DNA of 64,000 nucleotides from Mesorhizobium sp. B2-1-1 (lineage in GTDB: Bacteria; Pseudomonadota; Alphaproteobacteria; Rhizobiales; Rhizobiaceae): the NCBI RefSeq assembly GCF_006442975.2, contig NZ_CP083954.1:5463501-5527500 (forward strand). Reading direction: 5' to 3'. A model generated the notes under the pieces. That model saw only the letters and a program-made list of their open reading frames with translations, ran no database searches and had not been told where the DNA came from. Positions 17,167 to 26,141 of the stretch are shown here, one piece after another (positions within the stretch are counted from its first letter, which is position 1; each line of letters starts with the position of its first letter). The position numbers and the translations under genes are program-made.

Positions 17167-18573
17167 ATGGACACTATTCTTGCGGGCCTCAAAGGGGCCA
17201 TCGACACGCTCGGCGCAACAGTGCTGCTGCCGATCGTCATTTTCATCATAGCCGTCGTTCTGGGCGCAAAGGTCAGCAAGGCTTTTCGCGCCGCTGTCAC
17301 CATCGGCGTCGCCTTCATCGGCATCAACCTCGTGCTTGGCCTGATGTTCACGTCGATCGGCGACGTCGCCAAGGCCATCGTCACCAACACCGGCATTCAT
17401 CGCGACATCATCGATGTCGGCTGGCCGTCGGCGGCCGCCATCGCCTTCGGCTCGTCGGTCGGCCTGTGGGTCATCCCCGTCGGCATCCTGGTCAACATCG
17501 TGCTGTTGCTGACGCGCATGACGCGCACGCTCAATGTCGACGTCTGGAACTTCTGGCACTTCGCCTTTGTCGGCTCGCTGGTCGTGGCGGCGACCGACAA
17601 TCTGGCCTACGGCATCGCCATCGCGGCATTGGTCGCGGCACTGTCGCTGCTGTTCGCCGACTGGTCGGCGCGCGCAGTGCAGCAGTTCTACGGCGTGCCC
17701 GGCATTTCGGTGCCGCACCTGGCTTCCGCGCAGATCCTGCCGATCGCCATCATCCTGAACTGGATCATGGACCGCATTCCCGGCATCAACCGCATCAACA
17801 TCAACACCGAGACCATCGAGCGCCGGTTCGGCGTGTTCGGCGAACCTGTCGTGCTCGGCTTGATCATCGGTCTCGTGCTTGGCGCCATCGCTTTCTACAA
17901 TGCGGGTGACCTCGGCACGGTGTTCGCCAAGGTGCTGGGCACCGGCATGACCCTGGCAGCCGTCATGCTGCTCCTGCCGCGCATGGTGAAGATCCTGATG
18001 GAAGGGCTGATCCCGGTTTCCGACGCGGCGCAGGAATTCGTGCGCAAGCGCACGGGCGACCGCGAGCTTCTCGTCGGCCTCGATTCGGCGATCCTGATCG
18101 GTCATCCCGCCGCGATCTCGTCATCGCTGATCCTGGTGCCGATCGCGATCATCCTGTCGGTGATCCTGCCGGGCAACCGCGTCATCCTGTTCGCCGACTT
18201 GGCGGTCATTCCCTTCATCGTCGCCATGACCGCGCCATTGGTCAAAGGCAATGTGTTCCGCATGGTGGTGATCGGCACGGTGACGCTGGCGATCGGCTTC
18301 TACGTCGCCAACGCGCTGGCGCCGCTGTTCACAAGTGCTGCCGTCGCCTCGGGCTTCAAGCTGCCGGCAGACGCGCTGCAGATCACCTCCGTCGTCGACG
18401 GCTTCCTGTGGGTGCCCTATGTGATCATCGAGGCGATCCAGGGACTTGGCCTTACCGGCATCGTCGTGATCGCCGTGGTCATCGCGGCACTGTTCGTCCT
18501 CTATCGCCGCAACACGCTCGGCTGGGAACGGGCAGCGGGCGCCGAGGACGAGCCGGCCGAAGGCACGGCCTGA
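17167..18573 (+). CDS. PTS galactitol-family transporter, EIIC membrane subunit
   Basis: 468 aa, GatC-like length. The start at ATG 17167 (MDTILAGLKGAIDTLGATVLLP) follows GGGGAGG; upstream frame is not coding. It is a polytopic inner-membrane permease with about 10-12 hydrophobic stretches. It carries the GatC-family regions RDIIDVGWPSAAAIAFGSSV, YGVPGISVPHLASAQILP and GHPAAISSSLILVPIAIILS. It would import a hexitol or related polyol while IIB phosphorylates it. The substrate is not determinable. It heads a IIC-IIA-IIB operon, but a strong hairpin separates it from IIA. Confidence 0.88.
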   Translation: MDTILAGLKGAIDTLGATVLLPIVIFIIAVVLGAKVSKAFRAAVTIGVAFIGINLVLGLMFTSIGDVAKAIVTNTGIHRDIIDVGWPSAAAIAFGSSVGLWVIPVGILVNIVLLLTRMTRTLNVDVWNFWHFAFVGSLVVAATDNLAYGIAIAALVAALSLLFADWSARAVQQFYGVPGISVPHLASAQILPIAIILNWIMDRIPGINRININTETIERRFGVFGEPVVLGLIIGLVLGAIAFYNAGDLGTVFAKVLGTGMTLAAVMLLLPRMVKILMEGLIPVSDAAQEFVRKRTGDRELLVGLDSAILIGHPAAISSSLILVPIAIILSVILPGNRVILFADLAVIPFIVAMTAPLVKGNVFRMVVIGTVTLAIGFYVANALAPLFTSAAVASGFKLPADALQITSVVDGFLWVPYVIIEAIQGLGLTGIVVIAVVIAALFVLYRRNTLGWERAAGAEDEPAEGTA

Positions 18574-18600
18574 GCCTCATCACGCCTGACGTTTGAAATG

Positions 18601-18632
18601 ATCGTGCGCCCTCCCCGGGCGCACGATTTTAT
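18601..18632 (+). terminator. Strong hairpin with T-rich tail between PTS IIC and IIA
   Basis: An 11-bp perfect stem (ATCGTGCGCCC at 18601-18611 with GGGCGCACGAT at 18617-18627), a five-base loop, then TTTTAT. It sits between the IIC stop (18573) and the IIA start (18648). It could be a partial intrinsic terminator, or an mRNA-stability element that gives different amounts of membrane and soluble PTS subunits. Confidence 0.6.
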
Positions 18633-18647
18633 CGACGGAGCAAAAAC

Positions 18648-19109
18648 ATGTCTGACGGACTCATGCAGCTTCTGGACCCCGAAGCGATCGTGCTCGGATC
18701 CGATGCCTCGACCAATGAGCAGATCATCCGCATCCTGGCCGGCCGGCTCGAGACGCTCGGCTATGTCAAGAACTCCTATGCCGACGCGGTCGTGCGTCGC
18801 GAGTTGACCATCCCGACAGGACTGCCGCTGGAGCGCCCCGACAATGTCGCGGTGCCGCACACCGATCCCGAACATGTCCTGAAGCCCGGGATCGCTTTGG
18901 GCACATTGAAGCACCCCGTCGTCTTCGCCAACATGGAAGACCCTGACGAGAAGCTGCCGGTCGGCTTCGTCTTCCTGCTTGCCATCAATGACAAGGACAA
19001 GCAGATTGAAGCGCTGCAGGCCGTCATGGCCACCATCCAGAATCCAGATGCATTGGACGGCCTGAGGTCGGCCACGACGCTAGACGACGTTCGGGCCGTG
19101 CTCGGCTGA
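18648..19109 (+). CDS. PTS galactitol-family EIIA subunit
   Basis: 153 aa, the EIIA domain shared by fructose-, mannitol- and galactitol-type PTS and by PtsN. The phosphorylated histidine is seen in LERPDNVAVPHTDPEHVL. It takes phosphate from HPr and passes it to IIB in the cytoplasm. Neither EI nor HPr is encoded in the window, so they must be supplied from elsewhere. PtsN alone would be an alternative reading, but the flanking IIC and IIB genes make a sugar-transport role much more likely. Confidence 0.88.
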   Translation: MSDGLMQLLDPEAIVLGSDASTNEQIIRILAGRLETLGYVKNSYADAVVRRELTIPTGLPLERPDNVAVPHTDPEHVLKPGIALGTLKHPVVFANMEDPDEKLPVGFVFLLAINDKDKQIEALQAVMATIQNPDALDGLRSATTLDDVRAVLG

Positions 19110-19126
19110 ACAAGGAGAAGAAAGAG

Positions 19127-19414
19127 ATGTCCAGACAGAAAACAATTCTCTTTGCCTGCGGCACGGGCATAGCCACCTCGACCGCGGTCAACGTCGCCGT
19201 CACCGAGGCGATGAAGCAACGCGGCCTGACCTTCAACGCCCAGCAGGCCAAGGCGACCGAAGTGCCGGGGCTGGCCGACAGCGTCGACTTCATCGTCGCC
19301 ACGACGCCGATCTCGGCTTCGGTGACCAAGCCGGTCATCAAGGGCCTCGCCTTCCTCACCGGCATCGGCAAAGACAAGGTGCTCGACGAGATCGAGGCGC
19401 AACTGCGCAAGTAG
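19127..19414 (+). CDS. PTS galactitol-family EIIB subunit
   Basis: 95 aa, standard for GatB/IIB-galactitol. The phosphorylated cysteine lies in the P-loop-like ILFACGTGIATSTAV near the N-terminus. IIB transfers phosphate from IIA to the incoming sugar at the IIC site. It starts 18 bases after IIA with AAGGAG upstream and ends the operon. The next gene is convergent, 21 bp away. Confidence 0.9.
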   Translation: MSRQKTILFACGTGIATSTAVNVAVTEAMKQRGLTFNAQQAKATEVPGLADSVDFIVATTPISASVTKPVIKGLAFLTGIGKDKVLDEIEAQLRK

Positions 19415-19434
19415 GCCGCGGCACGCGCTCGGTT

Positions 19435-20823
19435 TCAGGTCACCCTGACGTAGCTCGTCATGCCCGATTTCTGATGCTCGATGATGTGGCAGTGCAGCAG
19501 CCAGTCGCCGGGGTTGTCGGCGACGAAGCCGAGGCTCACCTTCTCGTTGGGCTGGATGAGATAGGTGTCTGAAATCAGCGGCTGCACGGGCCGAGTCGAG
19601 GATGACAGCACTTTGAAGCTCATGCCGTGCAAATGCATCGGATGCGATTGCGGCGTCAGGTTCTCCATGTCGATGACATAGCTCCTGCCAAGCTTCAATT
19701 CGGCCAGCGGCGCGGTCGGATCCGGCGTGTCACCCGGCCACGGCACCTTGTTGATGGCCCAGAAACTGTAGCCGAGCGAACCGCATATGCCGTCGCTCGG
19801 AATGTTCTCGGCCGTGGCGCTGAGCGCCAGCGAAATATGCTGGGCAGCGGAGAGATCGACCTCCGCCACCGGATTGGCCTCCAGCGGCGCGACATCACGA
19901 ATGTCGCGCTTCAGCGACTGGCCGACCGCACGCAAGGTCGCCAGCACCTTGGGTTTGGTGCCCCTGACGTCCCGCAGGCTCACGACCGCGCCCTCCGCGT
20001 CCGGCATGCGGATGGCGAGTTCCATGCGCTGTCCCGGGCCAAGCAGCAAGGCATCGGGCGAAAAACGCTGCGGCACCGGATTGCCATCCTGCGCGATCAC
20101 CGTCGCCTCCGCGCCGTCGACGCGAAAGGCATGGATGCGCGTCACGTCGGTGATGGCGACGCGCAGCCGCACCAGCCCGCCGGCCGGCGCGTCATAGTGC
20201 GGCTGGTCGAGCCAATTGGCCGTGCGCACCGTGCCATAGGTGCCGGTTCTCGCGGCATCGCGCGGCCGGAACTGGTCGATGAACTGGCCATCGTCGCCGA
20301 GACGCCAGTCGCGCAGATTGAGGACGATTTCGGCATCGAATTTCGGATCACCGGGATTTTCGACCACGATGACGCCGGTCAGGCCGTGCCCCATCTGCTC
20401 CAGCGTGTTGCAATGCGGGTGGTACCAGAAGGTGCCGGCATCGGGCGGCGTGAAGGCATAGTCGAAATGATCGCCGGTATAGACGTAGGGCTGGACCAGG
20501 AACGGAACGCCGTCCATCTTGTTGGGGACCCGAACGCCGTGCCAATGGATCGTCGTCGGGTCGTCGATGGCGTTGACGAGCCGGGCGGCGAAGGGCTCGC
20601 CCTTTTTCATCCTCAGCACCGGCGGCATTCCGGCGCTGCCATAGGTCAGCACTTCCCGGGTCGGGCCGATCTCCATCAGCCTGGCCTGGATTTTGGCCGT
20701 CTGCAGCACCACCGGCTCGGGGCCGGCGGCGGCCCAGCCGCCAAGCCTCCCCATCGCGGCGAGCCCGCCCGCACCGGCAAACGCTGCCGATTTCAGAAGT
20801 CGACGGCGTGTGATCAAGGTCAT
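19435..20823 (-). CDS. Tat-exported multicopper oxidase (FtsP/CueO-like)
   Basis: 462 aa. The N-terminus is a twin-arginine signal (TRRRLLKSAAFAGAGGLAAM), so the folded enzyme goes to the periplasm. All copper-ligand blocks are present: TTIHWHGVRVPNKMDG, GTFWYHPHCNTLEQMGHGLTG, SHPMHLHGMSF and the type-1/type-3 block LLHCHIIEHQKSGM. The protein probably oxidises Cu(I) or phenols with oxygen. No copper-efflux genes are adjacent. Upstream is a perfect 24-bp palindrome that could be an operator. Confidence 0.9.
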   Translation of the reverse strand: MTLITRRRLLKSAAFAGAGGLAAMGRLGGWAAAGPEPVVLQTAKIQARLMEIGPTREVLTYGSAGMPPVLRMKKGEPFAARLVNAIDDPTTIHWHGVRVPNKMDGVPFLVQPYVYTGDHFDYAFTPPDAGTFWYHPHCNTLEQMGHGLTGVIVVENPGDPKFDAEIVLNLRDWRLGDDGQFIDQFRPRDAARTGTYGTVRTANWLDQPHYDAPAGGLVRLRVAITDVTRIHAFRVDGAEATVIAQDGNPVPQRFSPDALLLGPGQRMELAIRMPDAEGAVVSLRDVRGTKPKVLATLRAVGQSLKRDIRDVAPLEANPVAEVDLSAAQHISLALSATAENIPSDGICGSLGYSFWAINKVPWPGDTPDPTAPLAELKLGRSYVIDMENLTPQSHPMHLHGMSFKVLSSSTRPVQPLISDTYLIQPNEKVSLGFVADNPGDWLLHCHIIEHQKSGMTSYVRVT

Positions 20824-20884
20824 GCTGCGCTCCAGCGGGAAAGCCCTCGGAATCGCCGACTTGGATCATGATCGGGCGGCCAGC

Positions 20885-20908
20885 GCAAATGCCGATATCG
20901 GCATTTGC
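20885..20908. promoter_or_regulatory. Perfect 24-bp palindrome upstream of the multicopper oxidase
   Basis: GCAAATGCCGAT is followed without a spacer by its exact reverse complement. The site is 62 bp upstream of the oxidase start, a suitable place for an operator bound by a dimeric regulator. There is no T-run, so it is not a terminator. The regulator is not identified. Confidence 0.5.
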
Positions 20909-21281
20909 ATCCCGATGAAGCCGCAACCAGCGCCGTCTGCGCGGACGGCGCTTCGCCCTGCGACTCTGATCGGGACGACGGCCGCCAGGTCATGCTTCAA
21001 GGCACTGACCGGAGCGGACTCGCCCGGGTCGCCAATGCCGATGTTTTCAACCGTCCGATCGGGCGGGTGGGTAGCGGAAGGGCGTCAAGCGGTCGCCCCC
21101 TATGGGCAGGCGCTCGTCGCGGAGGAAAGCAAGCAGGCCGATTTGCTCCCGCCATGAAAGCGCGACGAGAACCAACCTTGCGCGAAATCTCGGATTCAGG
21201 TGCCGGATGCGCCTTTTTTTGCCCGTTCGTGCCGCAAGGGCTTAAGAATGGGACGGATGGCGCTGAAAATGTCGGGCAGTC
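20909..21281. other. Non-coding stretch upstream of the oxidase
   Basis: About 370 bp between the palindrome and tRNA-Thr. I see open frames here, but none with convincing protein character or a ribosome site, and nothing else recognisable. It probably contains the oxidase promoter and the tRNA 3' trailer. Confidence 0.5.
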
Positions 21282-21356
<75 letters not shown>

Positions 21357-21518
21357 CGCTGATGGCGGGGCTTCTGCCATATCGAACCGGCAAGCGCAAG
21401 GCCAAGTGCAAAGCATCTGTGAAAGCCTTTGCCGGATACGTTTTGATGACATGGCCGCGCCACAATGTTGGTTATGCCTGAAATAGCGGCCTGGCCGGCC
21501 GCCGGCTAGGACGGGACG

Positions 21519-21695
21519 ATGAACGACAAGACAATTCCACCGAAAAAGGGCGGCACCGGCCGCAAGGACCGGCTCGCCGAGCAGCTGCGCGCGAATCTGC
21601 TGAAACGCAAGGCACAGTCGCGCTCGCGGCGCGCCGGCGAGGCCGACAAGCGGCCGGACGGGGTCGGCGCGGCGAAGGAAATACAAAAAGATTAA
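21519..21695 (+). CDS. Small basic hypothetical protein upstream of murA
   Basis: 58 aa, MNDKTIPPKKGGTGRKDRLA at the start, then a Lys/Arg/Ala-rich helix (EQLRANLLKRKAQSRSRR). It is strongly basic with no membrane segment and no recognised domain. Position and composition match a small protein commonly seen before murA in rhizobia, so it is probably a real gene and perhaps nucleic-acid binding. It ends 127 bp before murA. Confidence 0.65.
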   Translation: MNDKTIPPKKGGTGRKDRLAEQLRANLLKRKAQSRSRRAGEADKRPDGVGAAKEIQKD

Positions 21696-21822
21696 CTCAA
21701 ATCCGCCACTCTTGGGTCGGGTGCCAGGAAATCCTATTTCTTGAACCAGCTTGGCCGATGGTCTAGACGGGCCGATAATCAAACGATTGAAACCGGCTTT
21801 CAGGGCCGAGGGGATAGTCTTC

Positions 21823-23115
21823 ATGGATCGCATCAGAATTGTCGGCGGCAACAAGCTCGCCGGAAGCATTCCGATCTCGGGCGCGAAAAACGCCGCCCTG
21901 CCGCTGATGATCGCGTCGCTTCTGACAGACGACACGCTGACGCTCGAAAACGTGCCGCATCTGGCCGATGTCGAGCAGCTGATCCGCATCCTGGGCAATC
22001 ACGGCGTCGATTATTCGGTCAACGGACGCCGCGAAAAGCAGAATGAAGGCTATTCGCGCACCATCAACTTCTCCGCCCGCAACATCGTCGACACGACGGC
22101 CCCTTACGAGTTGGTGTCGAAGATGCGCGCTTCGTTCTGGGTCATCGGCCCGCTGCTGGCCCGCATGGGCGAGGCCAAGGTGTCGCTGCCGGGCGGTTGC
22201 GCCATCGGCACGCGGCCGGTCGACCTGTTCCTGGAAGGCCTGCAGGCGCTGGGCGCCGACATCGACGTCGACACCGGCTATGTCATCGCCAAGACCAGGA
22301 ATGGCCGCCTCGTCGGCAACCGTTATGTCTTTCCGAAAGTGTCGGTCGGCGCCACCCATGTGCTGATGATGGCGGCGTCGCTCGCCAAGGGCGAGACGGT
22401 GCTTGAAAACGCCGCCTGCGAGCCCGAGATCGTCAACCTCGCCGAATGCCTCAATGCCATGGGCGCCAGGATTTCCGGCGCCGGCACGCCAACCATCACC
22501 ATCGACGGCGTCGAGGCGCTGTCGGGCGCGCGCGTGCGCGTCATCCCGGACCGCATCGAGACCGGCACCTATGCCATGGCCGTCGCCATGACCGGCGGCG
22601 ACGTCGTGCTCGAAGGCGCGCGTCCCGATTTGCTGCAGACCGCGCTGGACGTGATCTCGCAGACGGGCGCCGAGATCACGCCGACCAATTCCGGCATCCG
22701 CGTCAAGCGCAACGGCGCCGGCATTTCACCGGTCGACGTGACGACGGCGCCCTTCCCGGCCTTCCCCACCGATCTGCAGGCGCAGTTCATGGGGCTGATG
22801 ACCATGGCCAAGGGCAAGTCGCGCATCACCGAGACGATCTTCGAAAACCGCTTCATGCATGTGCAGGAACTGGCGCGTCTGGGCGCCCACATCACGCTTT
22901 CCGGCCAGACGGCGATCGTCGACGGCGTGCCGAAATTGAAGGGCGCGCCGGTCATGGCGACCGACTTGCGTGCTTCGGTCTCGCTGGTGATCGCGGGCCT
23001 GGCGGCCGAAGGCGAAACCACGGTCAACCGCGTCTATCATCTCGACCGCGGGTTCGAGCGGCTGGAGGAAAAGCTGTCCAATTGCGGCGCGGTGATCGAA
23101 CGGATTTCGGCTTAG
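21823..23115 (+). CDS. murA: UDP-N-acetylglucosamine 1-carboxyvinyltransferase
   Basis: 430 aa, normal for MurA. It transfers enolpyruvate from PEP to UDP-GlcNAc, the first committed step of peptidoglycan synthesis. The start at ATG 21823 ([20 protein letters not shown]) follows GAGGGG. Diagnostic pieces are the substrate loop [15 protein letters not shown], the PEP-binding cysteine in [15 protein letters not shown] (the fosfomycin target, not Asp), [16 protein letters not shown] and [15 protein letters not shown]. It opens a conserved housekeeping block. Confidence 0.97.
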   Translation: MDRIRIVGGNKLAGSIPISGAKNAALPLMIASLLTDDTLTLENVPHLADVEQLIRILGNHGVDYSVNGRREKQNEGYSRTINFSARNIVDTTAPYELVSKMRASFWVIGPLLARMGEAKVSLPGGCAIGTRPVDLFLEGLQALGADIDVDTGYVIAKTRNGRLVGNRYVFPKVSVGATHVLMMAASLAKGETVLENAACEPEIVNLAECLNAMGARISGAGTPTITIDGVEALSGARVRVIPDRIETGTYAMAVAMTGGDVVLEGARPDLLQTALDVISQTGAEITPTNSGIRVKRNGAGISPVDVTTAPFPAFPTDLQAQFMGLMTMAKGKSRITETIFENRFMHVQELARLGAHITLSGQTAIVDGVPKLKGAPVMATDLRASVSLVIAGLAAEGETTVNRVYHLDRGFERLEEKLSNCGAVIERISA

Positions 23116-23173
23116 GCCAATCCCCGCCCGCCTCACGGCTGCGCGGACCGGAACGATCTCCGGATTCCTGCTT

Positions 23174-23222
23174 GAGCATGATCTTTTCCGAAAAGCGGTT
23201 TCCACTTTTCGGGATCATGCTC
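23174..23222. repeat. Rhizobial intergenic palindromic repeat, copy 1
   Basis: Outer arms GAGCATGATC and GATCATGCTC enclose inner arms TTTTCCGAAAAG and CTTTTCGGG-like sequence, giving a roughly 49-bp imperfect palindrome. It lies between murA and the DUF2948 gene. A second copy is at 26057-26107 with the same arms. Elements of this form occur many times in Mesorhizobium-type genomes. Confidence 0.8.
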
Positions 23223-23264
23223 TAACAGAAGGCTGAACAGTCAATTTTCAGGTGCGAAATCCGC

Positions 23265-23699
23265 ATGACCGGCCTCAAGCTTATCGCCCTCGACGACCAG
23301 GACCTGAGCATCGTCTCCGCCCACGTCCAGGACGCCGTGATGAAAGTCTCGGACCTTGAATACCTTCCCGCGGCCAAGCGTTTCGTGCTGACCATGAACC
23401 GTTTCGTCTGGGAGGCCAAATCGGGCTTCTTTCGCCAGCACAACGAACGGCGCCAGGCCGTGCTGCATTTCGATCGGGTTCTGGGCGCCAAGACCAGCGG
23501 CATTGCCCGCGACAAGCCGGCCGAAGTGCTGTCGCTGCTGGCGATCAGCTTCATCGAGATCAGCAAGCCGGCCGGTATCGTCGAGCTGATCTTTTCGGGA
23601 GGCGGCGCAATCATGCTCGATGTCGAATGCATCGAGGCCCGCCTTGCCGACGTCGGCGGCGCGTGGGAAGCCACGTCGCGCCCCGTGCACAGGACCTGA
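23265..23699 (+). CDS. DUF2948 family protein
   Basis: 144 aa, MTGLKLIALDDQDLSIVSAHVQ at the start, with FVLTMNRFVWEA and the C-terminal GAIMLDVECIEARLADVGGAW, which match the DUF2948 family confined largely to alphaproteobacteria. Its function is unknown. It lies 4 bp upstream of hisD and is likely co-transcribed with it. No catalytic motif or membrane segment is visible. Confidence 0.85.
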   Translation: MTGLKLIALDDQDLSIVSAHVQDAVMKVSDLEYLPAAKRFVLTMNRFVWEAKSGFFRQHNERRQAVLHFDRVLGAKTSGIARDKPAEVLSLLAISFIEISKPAGIVELIFSGGGAIMLDVECIEARLADVGGAWEATSRPVHRT

Positions 23700-23702
23700 G
23701 CG

Positions 23703-24995
23703 ATGGCCATCACGCTTCGTCAGTCCGACGCCGATTTCGAACAGCGTTTCGCCGCTTTCCTCACCACCAAGAGGGAAGTGTCGGCCGATGTCGACGCGGC
23801 CGTGCGCCAGATCATCGCGCGCGTGCGCGCCGACGGCGACGCGGCCCTCGTCGATTTTACCAGACGCTTCGACCGGGCCGACCTCAGGGAACTCGGCATT
23901 GCCGTGTCGAAGGACGAGATCGCCCGCGCCTATGCCGCTTGCGACCACCAGACGATCGAGGCGCTCGAATTCGCGCGCGACCGCATCCGCGCCTACCACG
24001 AGCGGCAGCGGCCGAAGGACGACCGCTTTACCGATGCCGCGGGCGTCGAGCTCGGCTGGCGCTGGACCGCGGTCGAGGCGGTCGGGCTCTACGTGCCGGG
24101 CGGTACTGCGAGCTATCCCAGTTCGGTGCTGATGAACGCCATACCGGCCAAGGTCGCCGGCGTGGAGCGCATCGTGATGGTGGTGCCGGCACCCGGCGGC
24201 GTCATCAATCCGCTTGTGCTGGTGGCGGCCGACCTTGCCGGCGTGCCGGAAATCTATCGCGTCGGCGGCGCCCAGGCGATCGCTGCCCTGGCCTATGGCA
24301 CCGAGACGATCAAGCCGGTCGCCAAGATCGTCGGCCCTGGCAACGCCTATGTCGCGGCGGCCAAGCGCCAGGTGTTCGGCACCGTCGGCATCGACATGAT
24401 CGCCGGCCCCTCGGAAGTGCTCGTCGTGGCCGACGGCGACAATGATCCCGACTGGATCGCCGCCGATCTCCTGGCCCAGGCCGAACATGACGCGTCCGCG
24501 CAGTCGATCCTGATCACCGACGATCCGGCCTTTGGCAAGGCGGTGGAGGAGGCGGTCGAACGGCAGCTGCCAAACCTGCCACGGGCGGAGACGGCGGCGG
24601 CGAGTTGGCGCGATTTCGGCGCGGTGATCGAGGTTGCGGCAATCGAGGCAGCGCTGCCGCTGGTCGACCGTATCGCGGCCGAGCATGTCGAACTGGCAAT
24701 CGACGATGCCGAGGGCTTCCTGTCGCGGATGCACAATGCCGGTGCCGTGTTTCTCGGCCGCCATACGCCGGAAGCCATCGGCGACTATGTCGGCGGTTCC
24801 AACCACGTGCTGCCGACGGCGCGCTCGGCGCGTTTCTCGTCAGGCCTTTCGGTACTCGATTTCGTCAAGCGCACCTCGATCCTGAAGCTCGGGCCCGAGC
24901 AATTGCGCGCGCTGGCGCCCGCCGCGATCGCGCTGGCCAAGGCGGAAGGGCTCGACGCGCATGGACGCTCCGTCGCTATCCGGCTGAACATGTAG
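23703..24995 (+). CDS. hisD: Histidinol dehydrogenase
   Basis: 430 aa. It oxidises L-histidinol twice with NAD to L-histidine, the last step of histidine synthesis. Signature regions are [54 protein letters not shown], the zinc-ligand segment [15 protein letters not shown] and [21 protein letters not shown]. It is single-copy in the window and away from other his genes, as usual in rhizobia, where it sits in the murA block. Confidence 0.97.
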   Translation: MAITLRQSDADFEQRFAAFLTTKREVSADVDAAVRQIIARVRADGDAALVDFTRRFDRADLRELGIAVSKDEIARAYAACDHQTIEALEFARDRIRAYHERQRPKDDRFTDAAGVELGWRWTAVEAVGLYVPGGTASYPSSVLMNAIPAKVAGVERIVMVVPAPGGVINPLVLVAADLAGVPEIYRVGGAQAIAALAYGTETIKPVAKIVGPGNAYVAAAKRQVFGTVGIDMIAGPSEVLVVADGDNDPDWIAADLLAQAEHDASAQSILITDDPAFGKAVEEAVERQLPNLPRAETAAASWRDFGAVIEVAAIEAALPLVDRIAAEHVELAIDDAEGFLSRMHNAGAVFLGRHTPEAIGDYVGGSNHVLPTARSARFSSGLSVLDFVKRTSILKLGPEQLRALAPAAIALAKAEGLDAHGRSVAIRLNM

Positions 24996-25000
24996 GCGCC

Positions 25001-25486
25001 ATGTCGGGCTCCGATCAAACCCGGGCGAGGCTGATCGATGTCGAACTCGATGAATCGATCGGTCGTTCGACGCCCGACGTCGAGCACGAACGCGCGGTGG
25101 CGATCTTCGACCTGATCGAGGAGAACAGTTTTCAACCGGTCAATGACAGCGGCGCCGGCCCCTACCGGCTGAAGCTGTCGCTGGCCGAGTCCCGCCTGGT
25201 TTTCGCCGTGACGCGCGACGACGGTTCCGCCGTGGTGACCCATATCCTGTCGCTGACGCCGCTCAGGCGCATCGTCAAGGACTACTACATGATCTGCGAA
25301 AGCTATTACGACGCCATTCGCTCCTCGACGCCGAGCCATATCGAGGCGATCGACATGGGTCGCCGCGGCCTGCACAATGAGGGTTCGCAGACGTTGATGG
25401 ACCGGCTCGCCGGCAAGATCGACATCGATTTCGACACGGCGCGCCGGCTGTTCACGCTGGTCTGCGTGCTCCATTGGCGGGGTTAA
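25001..25486 (+). CDS. UPF0262 family protein
   Basis: 161 aa from ATG 25001, five bases after the hisD stop. It contains [55 protein letters not shown] and [19 protein letters not shown], which match UPF0262, an uncharacterised soluble alphaproteobacterial family. It is co-transcribed with hisD. The stop TAA is in the same frame as the following phosphatase gene, only four bases from that gene's probable start. Confidence 0.9.
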   Translation: MSGSDQTRARLIDVELDESIGRSTPDVEHERAVAIFDLIEENSFQPVNDSGAGPYRLKLSLAESRLVFAVTRDDGSAVVTHILSLTPLRRIVKDYYMICESYYDAIRSSTPSHIEAIDMGRRGLHNEGSQTLMDRLAGKIDIDFDTARRLFTLVCVLHWRG

Positions 25487-25489
25487 CCC

Positions 25490-25945
25490 CTGACCGCCGG
25501 CGCACCGCCCCGTTCGATCCTGTTCCTGTGCGGCATGAATGCCGTGCGCTCGCCGATGGCCGAGCTGTTGGCGCGGCGCATGCTGCCGGCCAGCACCTTC
25601 GTCGCCTCCGCGGGCGTGCGCAGCGGCGAGCGTGACCCGTTCGTCGATGCCGTGCTTGCCGAGGAAGGCCTGTCGCTGGGCGAGCGCCACCCAAGGACGA
25701 TGGACGAGCTGGAAGACGACTATTTCGATCTCATCGTCACGCTCGCGCCGGAGGCGCACCATGCCGCGCTGGAGCTCACCCGCTCGCTCGCCGTCGAGGT
25801 CGAATACTGGCCGACGCCGGATCCTACCGGCGCCAGCGGCACGCGCGAGCAGATCATCGCGGCCTATCGCGATGTGCGCGAACGGCTGAAGTTGCGCATA
25901 GGCCGACGTTTTTTGCTTCCGGAAGCAAAAAACGCGACGGATTAA
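25490..25945 (+). CDS. Low-molecular-weight protein-tyrosine-phosphatase-like protein, probable CTG start
   Basis: 151 aa if translation begins at CTG 25490. The catalytic P-loop C-x5-R-S is CGMNAVRS, and its cysteine codon (25529) lies upstream of the first ATG (25535). Between the preceding TAA (25484) and that ATG there is no in-frame ATG, GTG or TTG, only CTG codons, so a non-standard start or readthrough is needed for an active enzyme. The general-acid region is EYWPTPDPTGASG. The family removes phosphate from tyrosine or arsenylates. It is coupled to the UPF0262 gene. Confidence 0.8.
   Translation: MTAGAPPRSILFLCGMNAVRSPMAELLARRMLPASTFVASAGVRSGERDPFVDAVLAEEGLSLGERHPRTMDELEDDYFDLIVTLAPEAHHAALELTRSLAVEVEYWPTPDPTGASGTREQIIAAYRDVRERLKLRIGRRFLLPEAKNATD
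25907..25934. repeat. Perfect 28-bp palindrome at the 3' end of the phosphatase gene
   Basis: CGTTTTTTGCTTCC is followed by its exact reverse complement. It lies inside the last codons of the phosphatase frame (FLLPEAKN). It has no T-run after the stem on either strand, so it is not a standard terminator, but it would fold as an mRNA hairpin. Confidence 0.6.
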
Positions 25946-26056
25946 GCGTGTTCACAAGCCGACGATTATCATATAGGTTCCGCCGAATTTCCGGCTAGAG
26001 TCGGATGCGGTTGGGTCTCTTCGACCTGACAGCTTCCGACTCTAGATCAAAGAAGT

Positions 26057-26107
26057 AGAGCATGATGTCGTCCGAAAACCGCTTCACACTTTTCGGCATC
26101 ATGCTCT
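26057..26107. repeat. Rhizobial intergenic palindromic repeat, copy 2
   Basis: Outer arms AGAGCATGATG and CATCATGCTCT enclose TCCGAAAACCGCTTCACACT-type core sequence. It has the same layout as the copy at 23174-23222 but with compensating changes in the arms (GATC to GATG/CATC), which suggests that the hairpin is what is conserved. It sits upstream of infA. Confidence 0.8.
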
Positions 26108-26141
26108 AAACGCCGGGAAACCATCCAAGCAAAGGTATCGA

